The position numbers were made by a program, and so were the translations under genes. Below, one piece after another: positions 25,166-39,000 of a DNA stretch of 64,000 bases (position 1 is its first letter; the number at the start of each line of letters is the position of its first letter). The DNA is from Fasciola hepatica (lineage: Eukaryota; Platyhelminthes; Trematoda; Plagiorchiida; Fasciolidae). Where the stretch lies: the NCBI GenBank assembly GCA_948099385.1, contig CANUEZ040000208.1, positions 1,116,001-1,180,000 of the forward strand, written 5' to 3'. The notes under the pieces were generated by a model. That model saw only the letters and a list, made by a program, of their open reading frames with translations. It did no database searches and had not been told where the DNA came from.

Positions 25166-25799
25166 CTATGCGTACTCGGTACTCCTATGCCCACTCGTCT
25201 TCTGACTTGTACACTCCGATGATCTTTTATGTTCAATAGGATCTAATTTGAATCATCTAGATTGTGAACGGATACTGTTGATTGAAGAGGCGACAAATGA
25301 ATGAGAATTGTCATTTCTCGTAGTTATTCGTGTCTGTGTCACTGCTAACCCAACGAACAACGAGTTTGCATTTGCAAGCGCTCATCTCATATTCATAGTC
25401 AGTAAGTAGTATGTGAACGTGTGTGTGGACGACATTTTCGAGGAAGCACACGACCGGTTTGGCGGTTGTTGCCGCTCATCAGCTATGCGTACTCGGTACT
25501 CCTATGCCCACTCGTCTTCTGACTTGTACACTCCGATGATCTTTTATGTTCAATAGGATCTAATTTGAATCATCTAGATTGTGAACGGATACTGTTGATT
25601 GAAGAGGCGACAAATGAATGAGAATTGTCATTTCTCGTAGTTATTCGTGTCTGTGTCACTGCTAACCCAACGAACAACGAGTTTGCATTTGCAAGCGCTC
25701 ATCTCATATTCATAGTCAGTAAGTAGTATGTGAACGTGTGTGTGGACGACATTTTCGAGGAAGCGCACGACCGGTTTGGCGGTTGTTGCCGCTCATCAG
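25166..25799. repeat. Adjacent near-identical monomer pair (m80, m81)
   Basis: Both monomers carry aatcatctagattgtgaacg, which creates an in-frame TGA in the recurrent minus-strand frame. By eye they differ only near the end, gaagcacacg against gaagcgcacg. A third member, m87 (27385-27701), matches m81 including the gcgcac ending. m77 (24215) has the related aatcgtctagattg. Confidence 0.8.
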
Positions 25800-28018
25800 C
25801 TATGCGTACTCGGTACTCCTATGCCCACTCGTCTTCTGACTTGTACACTCCGATGATCTTTTATGTTCAATAGGATCTAATTTGAATCTACTCGATTGTG
25901 AACGGATACTGTTGATTGAAGAGGCGACAAATGAATGAGAATTGTCATTTCTCGTAGTTATTCGTGTCTGGGTCACTGCTAACCCAACGAACAACGAGTT
26001 TGCATTTGCAAGCGCTCATCTCATATTCATAGTCAGTAAGTAGTATGTGAACGTGTGTGTGGACGACATTTTCGAGGAAGCACACGACCGGTTTGGCGGT
26101 TGTTGCCGCTCATCAGCTATGCGTACTCGGTACTCCTATGCCCACTCGTCTTCTGACTTGTACACTCCGATGATCTTTTATGTTCAATAGGATCTAATTT
26201 GAATCGTCTCGATTGTGAATGGATACTGTTGATTGAAGAGGCGACAAATGAATGAGAATTGTCATTTCTCGTAGTTATTCGTGTCTGTGTCACTGCTAAC
26301 CCAACGATCAACGAGTTTGCATTTGCAAGCGCTCATCTCATATTCATAGTCGGTAAGTAGTATGTGAACGTGTGTGTGGACGACATTTTCGAGGAAGCAC
26401 ACGACCGGTTTGGCGGTTGTTGCCGCTCATCAGCTATGCGTACTCGGTACTCCTATGCCCACTCGTCTTCTGACTTGTACACTCCGATGATCTTCTATAA
26501 TCACTAGGATCTAATTTGAATCGTCTCGATTGTGAATGGATACTGTTGATTGAAGAGGCGACAAATGAATGAGAATTGTCATTTCTCTTAGTTATTCGTG
26601 TCTGTGTCACTGCTAACCCAACGAAAAACGAGTTTGCATTTGCAAGCGCTCATCTCATATTCATAGTCAGTAAGTAGTATGTGAACGTGTGTGTGGACGA
26701 CATTTTCGAGGAAGCACACGACCGGTTTGGCGGTTGTTGCCGCTCATCAGCTATGCGTACTCGGTACTCCTATGCCCCTTCGTCTTCTGACTTGTACACT
26801 CCGATGATCTTCTATAATCACTAGGATCTAATTTGAATCGTCTCGATTGTGAATGGATATTGTTGATTGAAGAGGCGACAAATGAATGAGAATTGTCATT
26901 TCTCGTAGTTATTCGTGTCTGTGTCACTGCTAACCCAACGAACAACGAGTTTGCATTTGCAAGCGCTCATCTCATATTCATAGTCAGTAAGTAGTATGTG
27001 AACGTGTGTGTGGACGACATTTTCGAGGAAGCACACGACCGGTTTGGCGGTTGTTGCCGCTCATCAGCTATGCGTACTCGGTACTCCTATGCCCACTCGT
27101 CTTCTGACTTATTCACTCCGATGATCTTCTATAATCACTAGGATCTAATTTGAATCGTCTCGATTGTGAATGGATACTGTTGATTGAAGAGGCGACAAAT
27201 GAATGAGAATTGTCATTTCTCGTAGTTATTCGTGTCTGGGTCACTGCTAACCCAACGAACAACGAGTTTGCATTTGCAAGCGCTCATCTCATATTCATAG
27301 TCAGTAAGTAGTATGTGAACGTGTGTGTGGACGACATTTTCGAGGAAGCACACGACCGGTTTGGCGGTTGTTGCCGCTCATCAGCTATGCGTACTCGGTA
27401 CTCCTATGCCCACTCGTCTTCTGACTTGTACACTCCGATGATCTTTTATGTTCAATAGGATCTAATTTGAATCATCTAGATTGTGAACGGATACTGTTGA
27501 TTGAAGAGGCGACAAATGAATGAGAATTGTCATTTCTCGTAGTTATTCGTGTCTGTGTCACTGCTAACCCAACGAACAACGAGTTTGCATTTGCAAGCGC
27601 TCATCTCATATTCATAGTCAGTAAGTAGTATGTGAACGTGTGTGTGGACGACATTTTCGAGGAAGCGCACGACCGGTTTGGCGGTTGTTGCCGCTCATCA
27701 GCTATGCGTACTCGGTACTCCTATGCCCACTCGTCTTCTGACTTGTACACTCCGATGATCTTTTATGTTCAATAGGATCTAATTTGAATCGTCTCGATTG
27801 TGAACGGATACTGTTGATTGAAGAGGCGACAAATGAATGAGAATTGTCATTTCTCGTAGTTATTCGTGTCTGTGTCACTGCTAACCCAACGAACAACGAG
27901 TTTGCATTTGCAAGCGCTCATCTCATATTCATAGTCAGTAAGTAGTATGTGAACGTGTGTGTGGACGACATTTTCGAGGAAGCACACGACCGGTTTGGCG
28001 GTTGTTGCCGCTCATCAG

Positions 28019-31000
28019 CTATGCGTACTCGGTACTCCTATGCCCACTCGTCTTCTGACTTGTACACTCCGATGATCTTTTATGTTCAATAGGATCTAAT
28101 TTGAATCGTCTCGATTGTGAACGGATACTGTTGATTGAAGAGGCGACAAATGAATGAGAATTGTCATTTCTCGTAGTTATTCGTGTCTGTGTCACTGCTA
28201 ACCCAACGAACAACGAGTTTGCATTTGCAAGCGCTCATCTCATATTCATAGTCGGTAAGTAGTATGTGAACGTGTGTGTGGACGACATTTTCGAGGAAGC
28301 GCACGACCGGTTTGGCGGTTGTTGCCGCTCATCAGCTATGCGTACTCGGTACTCCTATGCCCACTCGTCTTCTGACTCTTACACTCCGATGATCTTTTAT
28401 GTTCAATAGGATCTAATTTGAATCGTCTCGATTGTGAATGGATACTGTTGATTGAAGAGGCGACAAATGAATGAGAATTGTCATTTCTCGTAGTTATTCG
28501 TGTCTGTGTCACTGCTAACCCAACGAACAACGAGTTTGCATTTGCAAGCGCTCATCTCATATTCATAGTCAGTAAGTAGTATGTGAACGTGTGTGTGGAC
28601 GACATTTTCGAGGAAGCACACGACCGGTTTGGCGGTTGTTGCCGCTCATCAGCTATGCGTACTCGGTACTCCTATGCCCACTCGTCTTCTGACTTGTACA
28701 CTCCGATGATCTTTTATGTTCAATAGGATCTAATTTGAATCGTCTCGATTGTGAATGGATACTGTTGATTGAAGAGGCGACAAATGAATGAGAATTGTCA
28801 TTTCTCTTAGTTATTCGTGTCTGGGTCACTGCTAACCCAACGAACAACGAGTTTGCATTTGCAAGCGCTCATCTCATATTCATAGTCAGTAAGTAGTATG
28901 TGAACGTGTGTGTGGACGACATTTTCGAGGAAGCACACGACCGGTTTGGCGGTTGTTGCCGCTCATCAGCTATGCGTACTCGGTACTCGTATGCCCACTC
29001 GTCTTCTGACTAGTACACTCCGATGATCTTTTATGTTCAATAGGATCTAATTTGAATCGTCTCGATTGTGAACGGATACTGTTGATTGAAGAGGCGACAA
29101 ATGAATGAGAATTGTCATTTCTCTTAGTTATTCGTGTCTGTGTCACTGCTAACCCAACGAACAACGAGTTTGCATTTGCAAGCGCTCATCTCATATTCAT
29201 AGTCAGTAAGTAGTATGTGAACGTGTGTGTGGACGACATTTTCGAGGAAGCACACGACCGGTTTGGCGGTTGTTGCCGCTCATCAGCTATGCGTACTCGG
29301 TACTCCTATGCCCACTCGTCTTCTGACTTGTACACTCCGATGATCTTTTATGTTCAATAGGATCTAATTTGAATCGTCTCGATTGTGAACGGATACTGTT
29401 GATTGAAGAGGCGACAAATGAATGAGAATTGTCATTTCTCGTAGTTATTCGTGTCTGGGTCACTGCTAACCCAACGAACAACGAGTTTGCATTTGCAAGC
29501 GCTCATCTCATATTCATAGTCAGTAAGTAGTATGTGAACGTGTGTGTGGACGACATTTTCGAGGAAGCACACGACCGGTTTGGCGGTTGTTGCCGCTCAT
29601 CAGCTATGCGTACTCGGTACTCCTATGCCCACTCGTCTTCTGACTTGTACACTCCGATGATCTTCTATAATCACTAGGATCTAATTTGAATCGTCTCGAT
29701 TGTGAATGGATACTGTTGATTGAAGAGGCGACAAATGAATGAGAATTGTCATTTCTCGTAGTTATTCGTGTCTGGGTCACTGCTAACCCAACGAACAACG
29801 AGTTTGCATTTGCAAGCGCTCATCTCATATTCATAGTCAGTAAGTAGTATGTGAACTTGTGTGTGGACGACATTTTCGGGGAAGCACACGACCGGTTTGG
29901 CGGTTGTTGCCGCTCATCAGCTATGCGTACTCGATACTCCTATGCCCACTCGTCTTCTGACTTGTACACTCCGATGATCTTTTATGTTCACTAGGATCTA
30001 ATTTGAATCGTCTCGATTGTGAACGGATACTGTTGACTGAACAGGCGACAAATGAATGAGAATTGTCATTTCTCGTAGTTATTCGTGTCTGTGTCACTGC
30101 TAACCCAACGAACAACGAGTTTGCATTTGCAAGCGCTCATCTCATATTCATAGTCAGTAAGTAGTATGTGAACGTGTGTGTGGACGACATTTTCGAGGAA
30201 GCACACGACCGGTTTGGCGGTTGTTGCCGCTCATCAGCTATGCGTACTCGGTACTCCTATGCCCACTCGTCTTCTGACTTGTACACTCCCATGATCTTTT
30301 ATGTTCAATAGGATCTAATTTGAATCGTCTCGATTGTGAATGGATACTGTTGATTGAAGAGGCGACAAATGAATGAGAATTGTCATTTCTCGTAGTTATT
30401 CGTGTCTGTGTCACTGCTAACCCAACGAACAACGAGTTTGCATTTGCAAGCGCTCATCTCATATTCATAGTCAGTAAGTAGTATGTGAACGTGTGTGTGG
30501 ACGACATTTTCGAGGAAGCGCACGACCGGTTTGGCGGTTGTTGCCGCTCATCAGCTATGCGTACTCGGTACTCCTATGCCCACTCGTCTTCTGACTTGTA
30601 CACTCCGATGATCTTTTATGTTCACTAGGATCTAATTTGAATCGTCTCGATTGTGAACGGAAACTGTTGATTAAAGAGGCGACAAATGAATGAGAATTGT
30701 CATTTCTCGTAGTTATTCGTGTCTGTGTCACTGCTAACCCAACGAACAACGAGTTTGCATTTGCAAGCGCTCATCTCATATTCATAGTCGGTAAGTAGTA
30801 TGTGAACGTGTGTGTGGACGACATTTTCGAGGAAGCGCACGACCGGTTTGGCGGTTGTTGCCGCTCATCAGCTATGCGTACTCGGTACTCCTATGCCCAC
30901 TCGTCTTCTGACTCTTACACTCCGATGATCTTTTATGTTCAATAGGATCTAATTTGAATCGTCTCGATTGTGAATGGATACTGTTGATTGAAGAGGCGAC

Positions 31001-31822
31001 AAATGAATGAGAATTGTCATTTCTCGTAGTTATTCGTGTCTGTGTCACTGCTAACCCAACGATCAACGAGTTTGCATTTGCAAGCGCTCATCTCATATTC
31101 ATAGTCAGTAAGTAGTATGTGAACGTGTGTGTGGACGACATTTTCGAGGAAGCACACGACCGGTTTGGCGGTTGTTGCCGCTCATCAGCTATGCGTACTC
31201 GGTACTCCTATGCCCACTCGTCTTCTGACTTGTACACTCCGATGATCTTTTATGTTCAATAGGATCTAATTTGAATCGTCTCGATTGTGAATGGATACTG
31301 TTGATTGAAGAGGCGACAAATGAATGAGAATTGTCATTTCTCGTAGTTATTCGTGTCTGGGTCACTGCTAACCCAACGAACAACGAGTTTGCATTTGCAA
31401 GCGCTCATCTCATATTCATAGTCAGTAAGTAGTATGTGAACGTGTGTGTGGACGACATTTTCGAGGAAGCACACGACCGGTTTGGCGGTTGTTGCCGCTC
31501 ATCAGCTATGCGTACTCGGTACTCGTATGCCCACTCGTCTTCTGACTTGTACACTCCGATGATATTTTATGTTCAATAGGATCTAATTTGAATCGTCTCG
31601 ATTGTGAACGGATACTGTTGATTGAAGAGGCGACAAATGAATGAGAATTGTCATTTCTCGTAGATATTCGTGTCTGGGTCACTGCTAACCCAACGAACAA
31701 CGAGTTTGCATTTGCAAGCGCTCATCTCATATTCATAGTCAGTAAGTAGTATGTGAACGTGTGTGTGGACGACATTTTCGAGGAAGCGCACGACCGGTTT
31801 GGCGGTTGTTGCCGCTCATCAG
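28019..31822. repeat. 8-mer higher-order repeat, two partial copies (m89-m92 and m97-m100)
   Basis: The series gtcggtaag with gcgcac ending, gactcttac, plain, and ctcgtatg with gaacgg occurs at m89-m92 (28019-29286) and again at m97-m100 (30555-31822), 2536 bp apart, exactly eight monomers. The four monomers between the copies do not show the same pattern, so only half of the presumed 8-mer is recognisable. Confidence 0.7.
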
Positions 31823-32773
31823 CTATGCGTACTCGGTACTCCTATGCCCACTCGTCTTCTGACTTGTACACTCCGATGATCTTTTATGTTCAATAGGATC
31901 TAATTTGAATCGTCTCGATTGTGAACGGAAACTGTTGATTAAAGAGGCGACAAATGAATGAGAATTGTCATTTCTCGTAGTTATTCGTGTCTGGGTCACT
32001 GCTAACCCAACGAAAAACGAGTTTGCATTTGCAAGCGCTCATCTCATATTCATAGTCAGTAAGTAGTATGTGAACGTGTGTGTGGACGACATTTTCGAGG
32101 AAGCACACGACCGGTTTGGCGGTTGTTGCCGCTCATCAGCTATGCGTACTCGGTACTCCTATGCCCACTCGTCTACTGACTTATTCACTCCGATGATCTT
32201 TTATGTTCAATAGGATCTAATTTGAATCGTCTCGATTGTGAACGGAAACTGTTGATTGAAGAGGCGACAAATGAATGAGAATTGTCATTTCTCGTAGTTA
32301 TTCGTGTCTGTGTCACTGCTAACCCAACGAACAACGAGTTTGCATTTGCAAGCGCTCATCTCATATTCATAGTCAGTAAGTAGTATGTGAACGTGTGTGT
32401 GGACGACATTTTCGAGGAAGCACACGACCGGTTTGGCGGTTGTTGCCGCTCATCAGCTATGCGTACTCGGTACTCCTATGCCCACTCGTCTTCTGACTTG
32501 TACACTCCGATGATCTTTTATGTTCAATAGGATCTAATTTGAATCGTCTCGATTGTGAATGGATACTGTTGATTGAAGAGGCGACAAATGAATGAGAATT
32601 GTCATTTCTCGTAGTTATTCGTGTCTGGGTCACTGCTAACCCAACGAACAACGAGTTTGCATTTGCAAGCGCTCATCTCATATTCATAGTCAGTAAGTAG
32701 TATGTGAACGTGTGTGTGGACGACATTTTCGAGGAAGCACACGACCGGTTTGGCGGTTGTTGCCGCTCATCAG

Positions 32774-33091
32774 CTATGCGTACTCGGTACTCCTATGCCC
32801 ACTCGTCTTCTGACTTGTACACTCCGATGATCTTTTATGTTCACTAGGATCTAATTTGAATCGTCTCGATTGTGAATGGATACTGTTGATTGAAGAGGCG
32901 ACAAATGAATGAGGATTGTCATTTCTCGTAGTTATTCGTGTCTGGGTCACTGCTAACCCAACGAACAACGAGTTTGCATTTGCAAGCGCTCATCTCATAT
33001 TCATAGTCAGTAAGTAGTATGTGAACGTGTGTGTGGACGACATTTTCGAGGAGCAAACACGACCGGTTTGGCGGTTGTTGCCGCTCATCAG
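32774..33091. repeat. First 318-bp monomer (m104), founder-type +1 variant
   Basis: The box gaggaagcacacgacc is replaced by gaggagcaaacacgacc, a net gain of one base with rearranged neighbours. The same form closes m112 (35311), m116 (36580), m118 (37215), m121 (38167), m126 (39753), m130 (41022), m136 (42925), m164 (51811), m173 (54671), m174 (54989) and m178 (56258). None of the first 103 monomers has it. Confidence 0.9.
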
Positions 33092-36000
33092 CTATGCGTA
33101 CTCGGTACTCCTATGCCCACTCGTCTTCTGACTTGTACACTCCGATGATCTTTTATGTTCACTAGGATCTTATTTGAATCGTCTGGATTGTGTATGGATA
33201 TTGTTGATTGAAGAGGCGACAAATGAATGAGAATTGTCATTTCTCGTAGTTATTCGTGTCTGTGTCACTGCTAACCTAACGAACAACGAGTTTGCATTTG
33301 CAAGCGCTCATCTCATATTCATAGTCAGTAAGTAGTATGTGAACGTGTGTGTGGACGACATTTTCGAGGAAGCACACGACCGGTTTGGCGGTTGTTGCCG
33401 CTCATCAGCTATGCGTACTCGGTACTTCTATGCCCACTCGTCTTCTGACTTGTACACTCCGATGATCTTTTATGTTCAATGGGATCTAATTTGAATCGTC
33501 TCGATTGTGAATGGATACTGTTGATTGAAGAGGCGACAAATGAATGAGAATTGTCATTTCTCGTAGTTATTCGTGTCTGGGTCACTGCTAACCCAACGAT
33601 CAACGAGTTTGCATTTGCAAGCGCTCATCTCATATTCATAGTCAGTAAGTAGTATGTGAACGTGTGTGTGGACGACATTTTCGAGGAAGCACACGACCGG
33701 TTTGGCGGTTGTTGCCGCTCATCAGCTATGCGTACTCGGTACTTCTATGCCCACTCGTCTTCTGACTTGTACACTCCGATGATCTTTTATGTTCAATAGG
33801 ATCTAATTTGAATCGTCTCGATTGTGAATGGATACTGTTGATTGAAGAGGCGACAAATGAATGAGAATTGTCATTTCTCGTAGTTATTCGTGTTTGGGTC
33901 GTTGCTGACCAAACGATCAACGAGTTTGCATTTGCAAGCGCTCATCTCATATTCATAGTCAGTAAGTAGTATGTGAACGTGTGTGTGGACGACATTTTCG
34001 AGGAAGCACACGACCGGTTTGGCGGTTGTTGCCGCTCATCAGCTATGCGTACTCGGTACTTCTATGCCCACTCGTCTTCTGACTTGTACACTCCGATGAT
34101 CTTTTATGTTCAATAGGATCTAATTTGAATCGTCTCGATTGTGAACGGATACTGTTGATTGAAGAGGCGACAAATGAATGAGAATTGTCATTTCTCGTAG
34201 TTATTCGTGTCTGTGTCACTGCTAACCCAACGAACAACGAGTTTGCATTTGCAAGCGCTCATCTCATATTCATAGTCAGTAAGTAGTATGTGAACGTGTG
34301 TGTGGACGACATTTTCGAGGAAGCACACGACCGGTTTGGCGGTTGTTGCCGCTCATCAGCTATGCGTACTCGGTACTCCTATGCCCACTCGTCTTCTGAC
34401 TTGTACACTCCGATGATCTTTTATGTTCAATAGGATCTAATTTGAATCGTCTCGATTGTGAATGGATACTGTTGATTGAAGAGGCGACAAATGAATGAGA
34501 ATTGTCATTTCTCGTAGTTATTCGTGTCTGTGTCACTGCTAACCCAACGAACAACGAGTTTGCATTTGCAAGCGCTCATCTCATATTCATAGTCAGTAAG
34601 TAGTATGTGAACGTGTTTGTGGACGACATTTTCGAGGAAGCACACGACCGGTTTGGCGGTTGTTGCCGCTCATCAGCTATGCGTACTCGGTACTTCTATG
34701 CCCACTCGTCTTCTGACTTGTACAGTCCGATGATCTTTTATGTTCACTAGGATCTAATTTGAATCGTCTCGATTGTGAATGGATACTGTTGATTGAAGAG
34801 GCGACAAATGAATGAGAATTGTCATTTCTCGTAGTTATTCGTGTCTGTGTCACTGCTAACCCAACGAACAACGAGTTTGCATTTGCAAGCGCTCATCTCA
34901 TATTCATAGTCAGTAAGTAGTATGTGAACGTGTGTGTGGACGACATTTTCGAGGAAGCACACGACCGGTTTGGCGGTTGTTGCCGCTCATCAGCTATGCG
35001 TACTCGGTACTTCTATGCCCACTCGTCTTCTGACTTGTACAGTCCGATGATCTTTTATTTTCAATAGGATCTAATTTGAATCGTCTCGATTGTGAATGGA
35101 TACTGTTGATTGAAGAGGCGACAAATGAATGAGAATTGTCATTTCTCGTAGTTATTCGTGTTTGGGTCACTGCTAACCCAACGATCAACGAGTTTGCATT
35201 TGCAAGCGCTCATCTCATATTCATAGTCAGTAAGTAGTATGTGAACGTGTGTGTGGACGACATTTTCGAGGAAGCACACGACCGGTTTGGCGGTTGTTGC
35301 CGCTCATCAGCTATGCGTACTCGGTACTCCTATGCCCACTCGTCTTCTGACTTGTACACTCCGATGATCTTTTATGTTCAATAGGATCTAATTTGAATCT
35401 ACTGGATTGTGAACGGATACTGTTGATTGAAGAGGCGACAAATGAATGAGAATTGTCATTTCTCGTAGTTATTCGTGTCTGGGTCACTGCTAACCCAACG
35501 AACAACGAGTTTGCATTTGCAAGCGCTCATCTCATATTCATAGTCAGTAAGTAGTATGTGAACGTGTGTGTGGACGACATTTTCGAGGAGCAAACACGAC
35601 CGGTTTGGCGGTTGTTGCCGCTCATCAGCTATGCGTACTCGGTACTCCTATGCCCACTGGTCTTCTGACTTGTACAGTCCGATGATCTTTTATGTTCAAT
35701 AGGATCTAATTTGAATCGTCTCGATTGTGAATGGATACTGTTGATTGAAGAGGCGACAAATGAATGAGAATTGTCATTTCTCGTAGTTATTCGTGTCTGT
35801 GTCACTGCTAACCCAACGATCAACGAGTTTGCATTTGCAAGCGCTCATCTCATATTCATAGTCAGTAAGTAGTATGTGAACGTGTGTGTGGACGACATTT
35901 TCGAGGAAGCACACGACCGGTTTGGCGGTTGTTGCCGCTCATCAGCTATGCGTACTCGGTACTCCTATGCCCACTCGTCTTCTGACTTGTACACTCCGAT

Positions 36001-39000
36001 GATCTTTTATGTTCAATAGGATCTAATTTGAATCGTCTCGATTGTGAATGGATACTGTTGATTGAAGAGGCGACAAATGAATGAGAATTGTCATTTCTCG
36101 TAGTTATTCGTGTTTGGGTCACTGCTAACCCAACGAACAACGAGTTTGCATTTGCAAGCGCTCATCTCATATTCATAGTCAGTAAGTAGTATGTGAACGT
36201 GTGTGTGGACGACATTTTCGAGGAAGCGCACGACCGGTTTGGCGGTTGTTGCCGCTCATCAGCTATGCGTACTCGGTACTCCTATGCCCACTCGTCTTCT
36301 GACTTGTACACTCCGATGATCTTTTATGTTCAATAGGATCTAATTTGAATCCACTGGATTGTGAACGGATACTGTTGATTGAAGAGGCGACAAATGAATG
36401 AGAATTGTCATTTCTCGTAGTTATTCGTGTCTGGGTCACTGCTAACCCAACGAACAACGAGTTTGCATTTGCAAGCGCTCATCTCATATTCATAGTCAGT
36501 AAGTAGTATGTGAACGTGTGTGTGGACGACATTTTCGAGGAAGCACACGACCGGTTTGGCGGTTGTTGCCGCTCATCAGCTATGCGTACTCGGTACTCCT
36601 ATGCCCACTCGTCTTCTGACTTGTACACTCCGATGATCTTCTATAATCATTAGCATCTAATTTGAATCGTCTCGATTGTGAATGGATACTGTTGATTGAA
36701 GAGGCGACAAATGAATGAGAATTGTCATTTCTCGTAGTTATTTGTGTCTGTGTCACTGCTAACCCAACGAACAACGAGTTTGCATTTGCAAGCGCTCATC
36801 TCATATTCATAGTCAGTAAGTAGTATGTGAACGAGTGTGTGGACGACATTTTCGAGGAGCAAACACGACCGGTTTGGCGGTTGTTGCCGCTCATCAGCTA
36901 TGCGTACTCGGTACTCCTATGCCCACTCGTCTTCTGACTTGTACACTCCGATGATCTTTTATGTTCAATAGGATCTAATTTGAATCGTCTCGATTGTGAA
37001 GGGATACTGTTGATTGAAGAGGCGACAAATGAATGAGAATTGTCATTTCTCGTAGTTATTCGTGTCTGGGTCACTGCTAACCCAACGATCAACGAGTTTG
37101 CATTTGCAAGCGCTCATCTCATATTCATAGTCAGTAAGTAGTATGTGAACGTGTGTGTGGACGACATTTTCGAGGAAGCACACGACCGGTTTGGCGGTTG
37201 TTGCCGCTCATCAGCTATGCGTACTCGGTACTCCTATGCCCACTCGTCTTCTGACTTATTCACTCCGATGATCTTTTATGTTCACTAGGATCTAATTTGA
37301 ATCGTCTCGATTGTGAATGGATATTGTTGATTGAAGAGGCGACAAATGAATGAGAATTGTCATTTCTCGTAGTTATTCGTGTCTGGGTCACTGCTAACCC
37401 AACGAACAACGAGTTTGCATTTGCAAGCGCTCATCTCATATTCATAGTCAGTAAGTAGTATGTGAACGTGTGTGTGGACGACATTTTCGAGGAGCAAACA
37501 CGACCGGTTTGGCGGTTGTTGCCGCTCATCAGCTATGCGTACTCGGTACTCCTATGCCCACTCGTCTTCTGACTTGTACACTCCGATGATCTTTTATGTT
37601 CAATAGGATCTAATTTGAATCGTCTCGATTGTGAATGGATACTGTTGATTGAAGAGGCGACAAATGAATGAGAGTTGTCATTTCTCTTAGTTATTCGTGT
37701 CTGGGTCACTGCTAACCCAACGAACAACGAGTTTGTTTTTGCAAGCGCTCATCTCATATTCATAGTCAGTAAGTAGTATGTGAACGTGTGTGTGGACGAC
37801 ATTTTCGAGGAAGCGCACGACCGGTTTGGCGGTTGTTGCCGCTCATCAGCTATGCGTACTCGGTACTCCTATGCCCACTCGTCTTCTGACTTGTACAGTC
37901 CGATGATCTTTTATGTTCAATAGGATCTAATTTGAATCGTCTCGATTGTGAATGGATACTGTTGATTGAAGTGGCGACAAATGAATGAGAATTGTCATTT
38001 CTCGTAGTTATTCGTGTCTGGGTCACTGCTAACCCAACGATCAACGAGTTTGCATTTGCAAGCGCTCATCTCATATTCATAGTCAGTAAGTAGTATGTGA
38101 ACGTGTGTGTGGACGACATTTTCGAGGAAGCACACGACCGGTTTGGCGGTTGTTGCCGCTCATCAGCTATGCGTACTCGGTACTCCTATGCCCACTCGTC
38201 TTCTGACTTGTACACTCCGATGATCTTTTATGTTCAATAGGATCTAATTTGAATCGTCTCGATTGTGAATGGATACTGTTGATTGAAGAGGCGACAAATG
38301 AATGAGAATTGTCATTTCTCGTAGTTATTTGTGTCTGTGTCACTGCTAACCCAACGAACAACGAGTTTGCATTTGCAAGCGCTCATCTCATATTCATAGT
38401 CAGTAAGTAGTATGTGAACGTGTGTGTGGACGACATTTTCGAGGAGCAAACACGACCGGTTTGGCGGTTGTTGCCGCTCATCAGCTATGCGTACTCGGTA
38501 CTCCTATGCCCACTCGTCTTCTGACTTGTACACTCCGATGATCTTTTATGTTCAATAGGATCTAATTTGAATCGTCTCGATTGTGAACGGATACTGTTGA
38601 TTGAAGAGGCGACAAATGAATGAGAATTGTCATTTCTCGTAGTTATTCGTGTCTGGGTCACTGCTAACCCAACGAACAACGAGTTTGCATTTGCAAGCGC
38701 TCATCTCATATTCATAGTCAGTAAGTAGTATGTGAACGTGTGTGTGGACGACATTTTCGAGGAAGCGCACGACCGGTTTGGCGGTTGTTGCCGCTCATCA
38801 GCTATGCGTACTCGGTACTCCTATGCCCACTCGTCTTCTGACTTGTACACTCCGATGATCTTCTATAATCATTAGGATCTAATTTGAATCGTCTCGATTG
38901 TGAATGGATATTGTTGATTGAAGAGGCGACAAATGAATGAGAATTGTCATTTCTCGTAGTTATTCGTGTCTGTGTCACTGCTAACCCAACGAACAACGAG

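Larger units (their letters stand above)
23581..33091. repeat. Variant domain rich in gaacgg and ctataatcactagg monomers
   Basis: Many monomers from m76 to m104 have gtgaacggatac where most of the array has gtgaatggatac (a CpG/TpG alternative), and the mixed box ctataatcactagg appears (m84, m85, m86, m94). The ttatttgtg, cacggct and ccgttttgg variants of the previous domain are absent. Rare private changes are paired across the domain: gttgactga (m79, m95), gactcttac (m90, m98), ggaaactgttgatt (m97, m101, m102), ttattcac (m86, m102) and gtcggtaag (m83, m89, m97). Confidence 0.65.
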
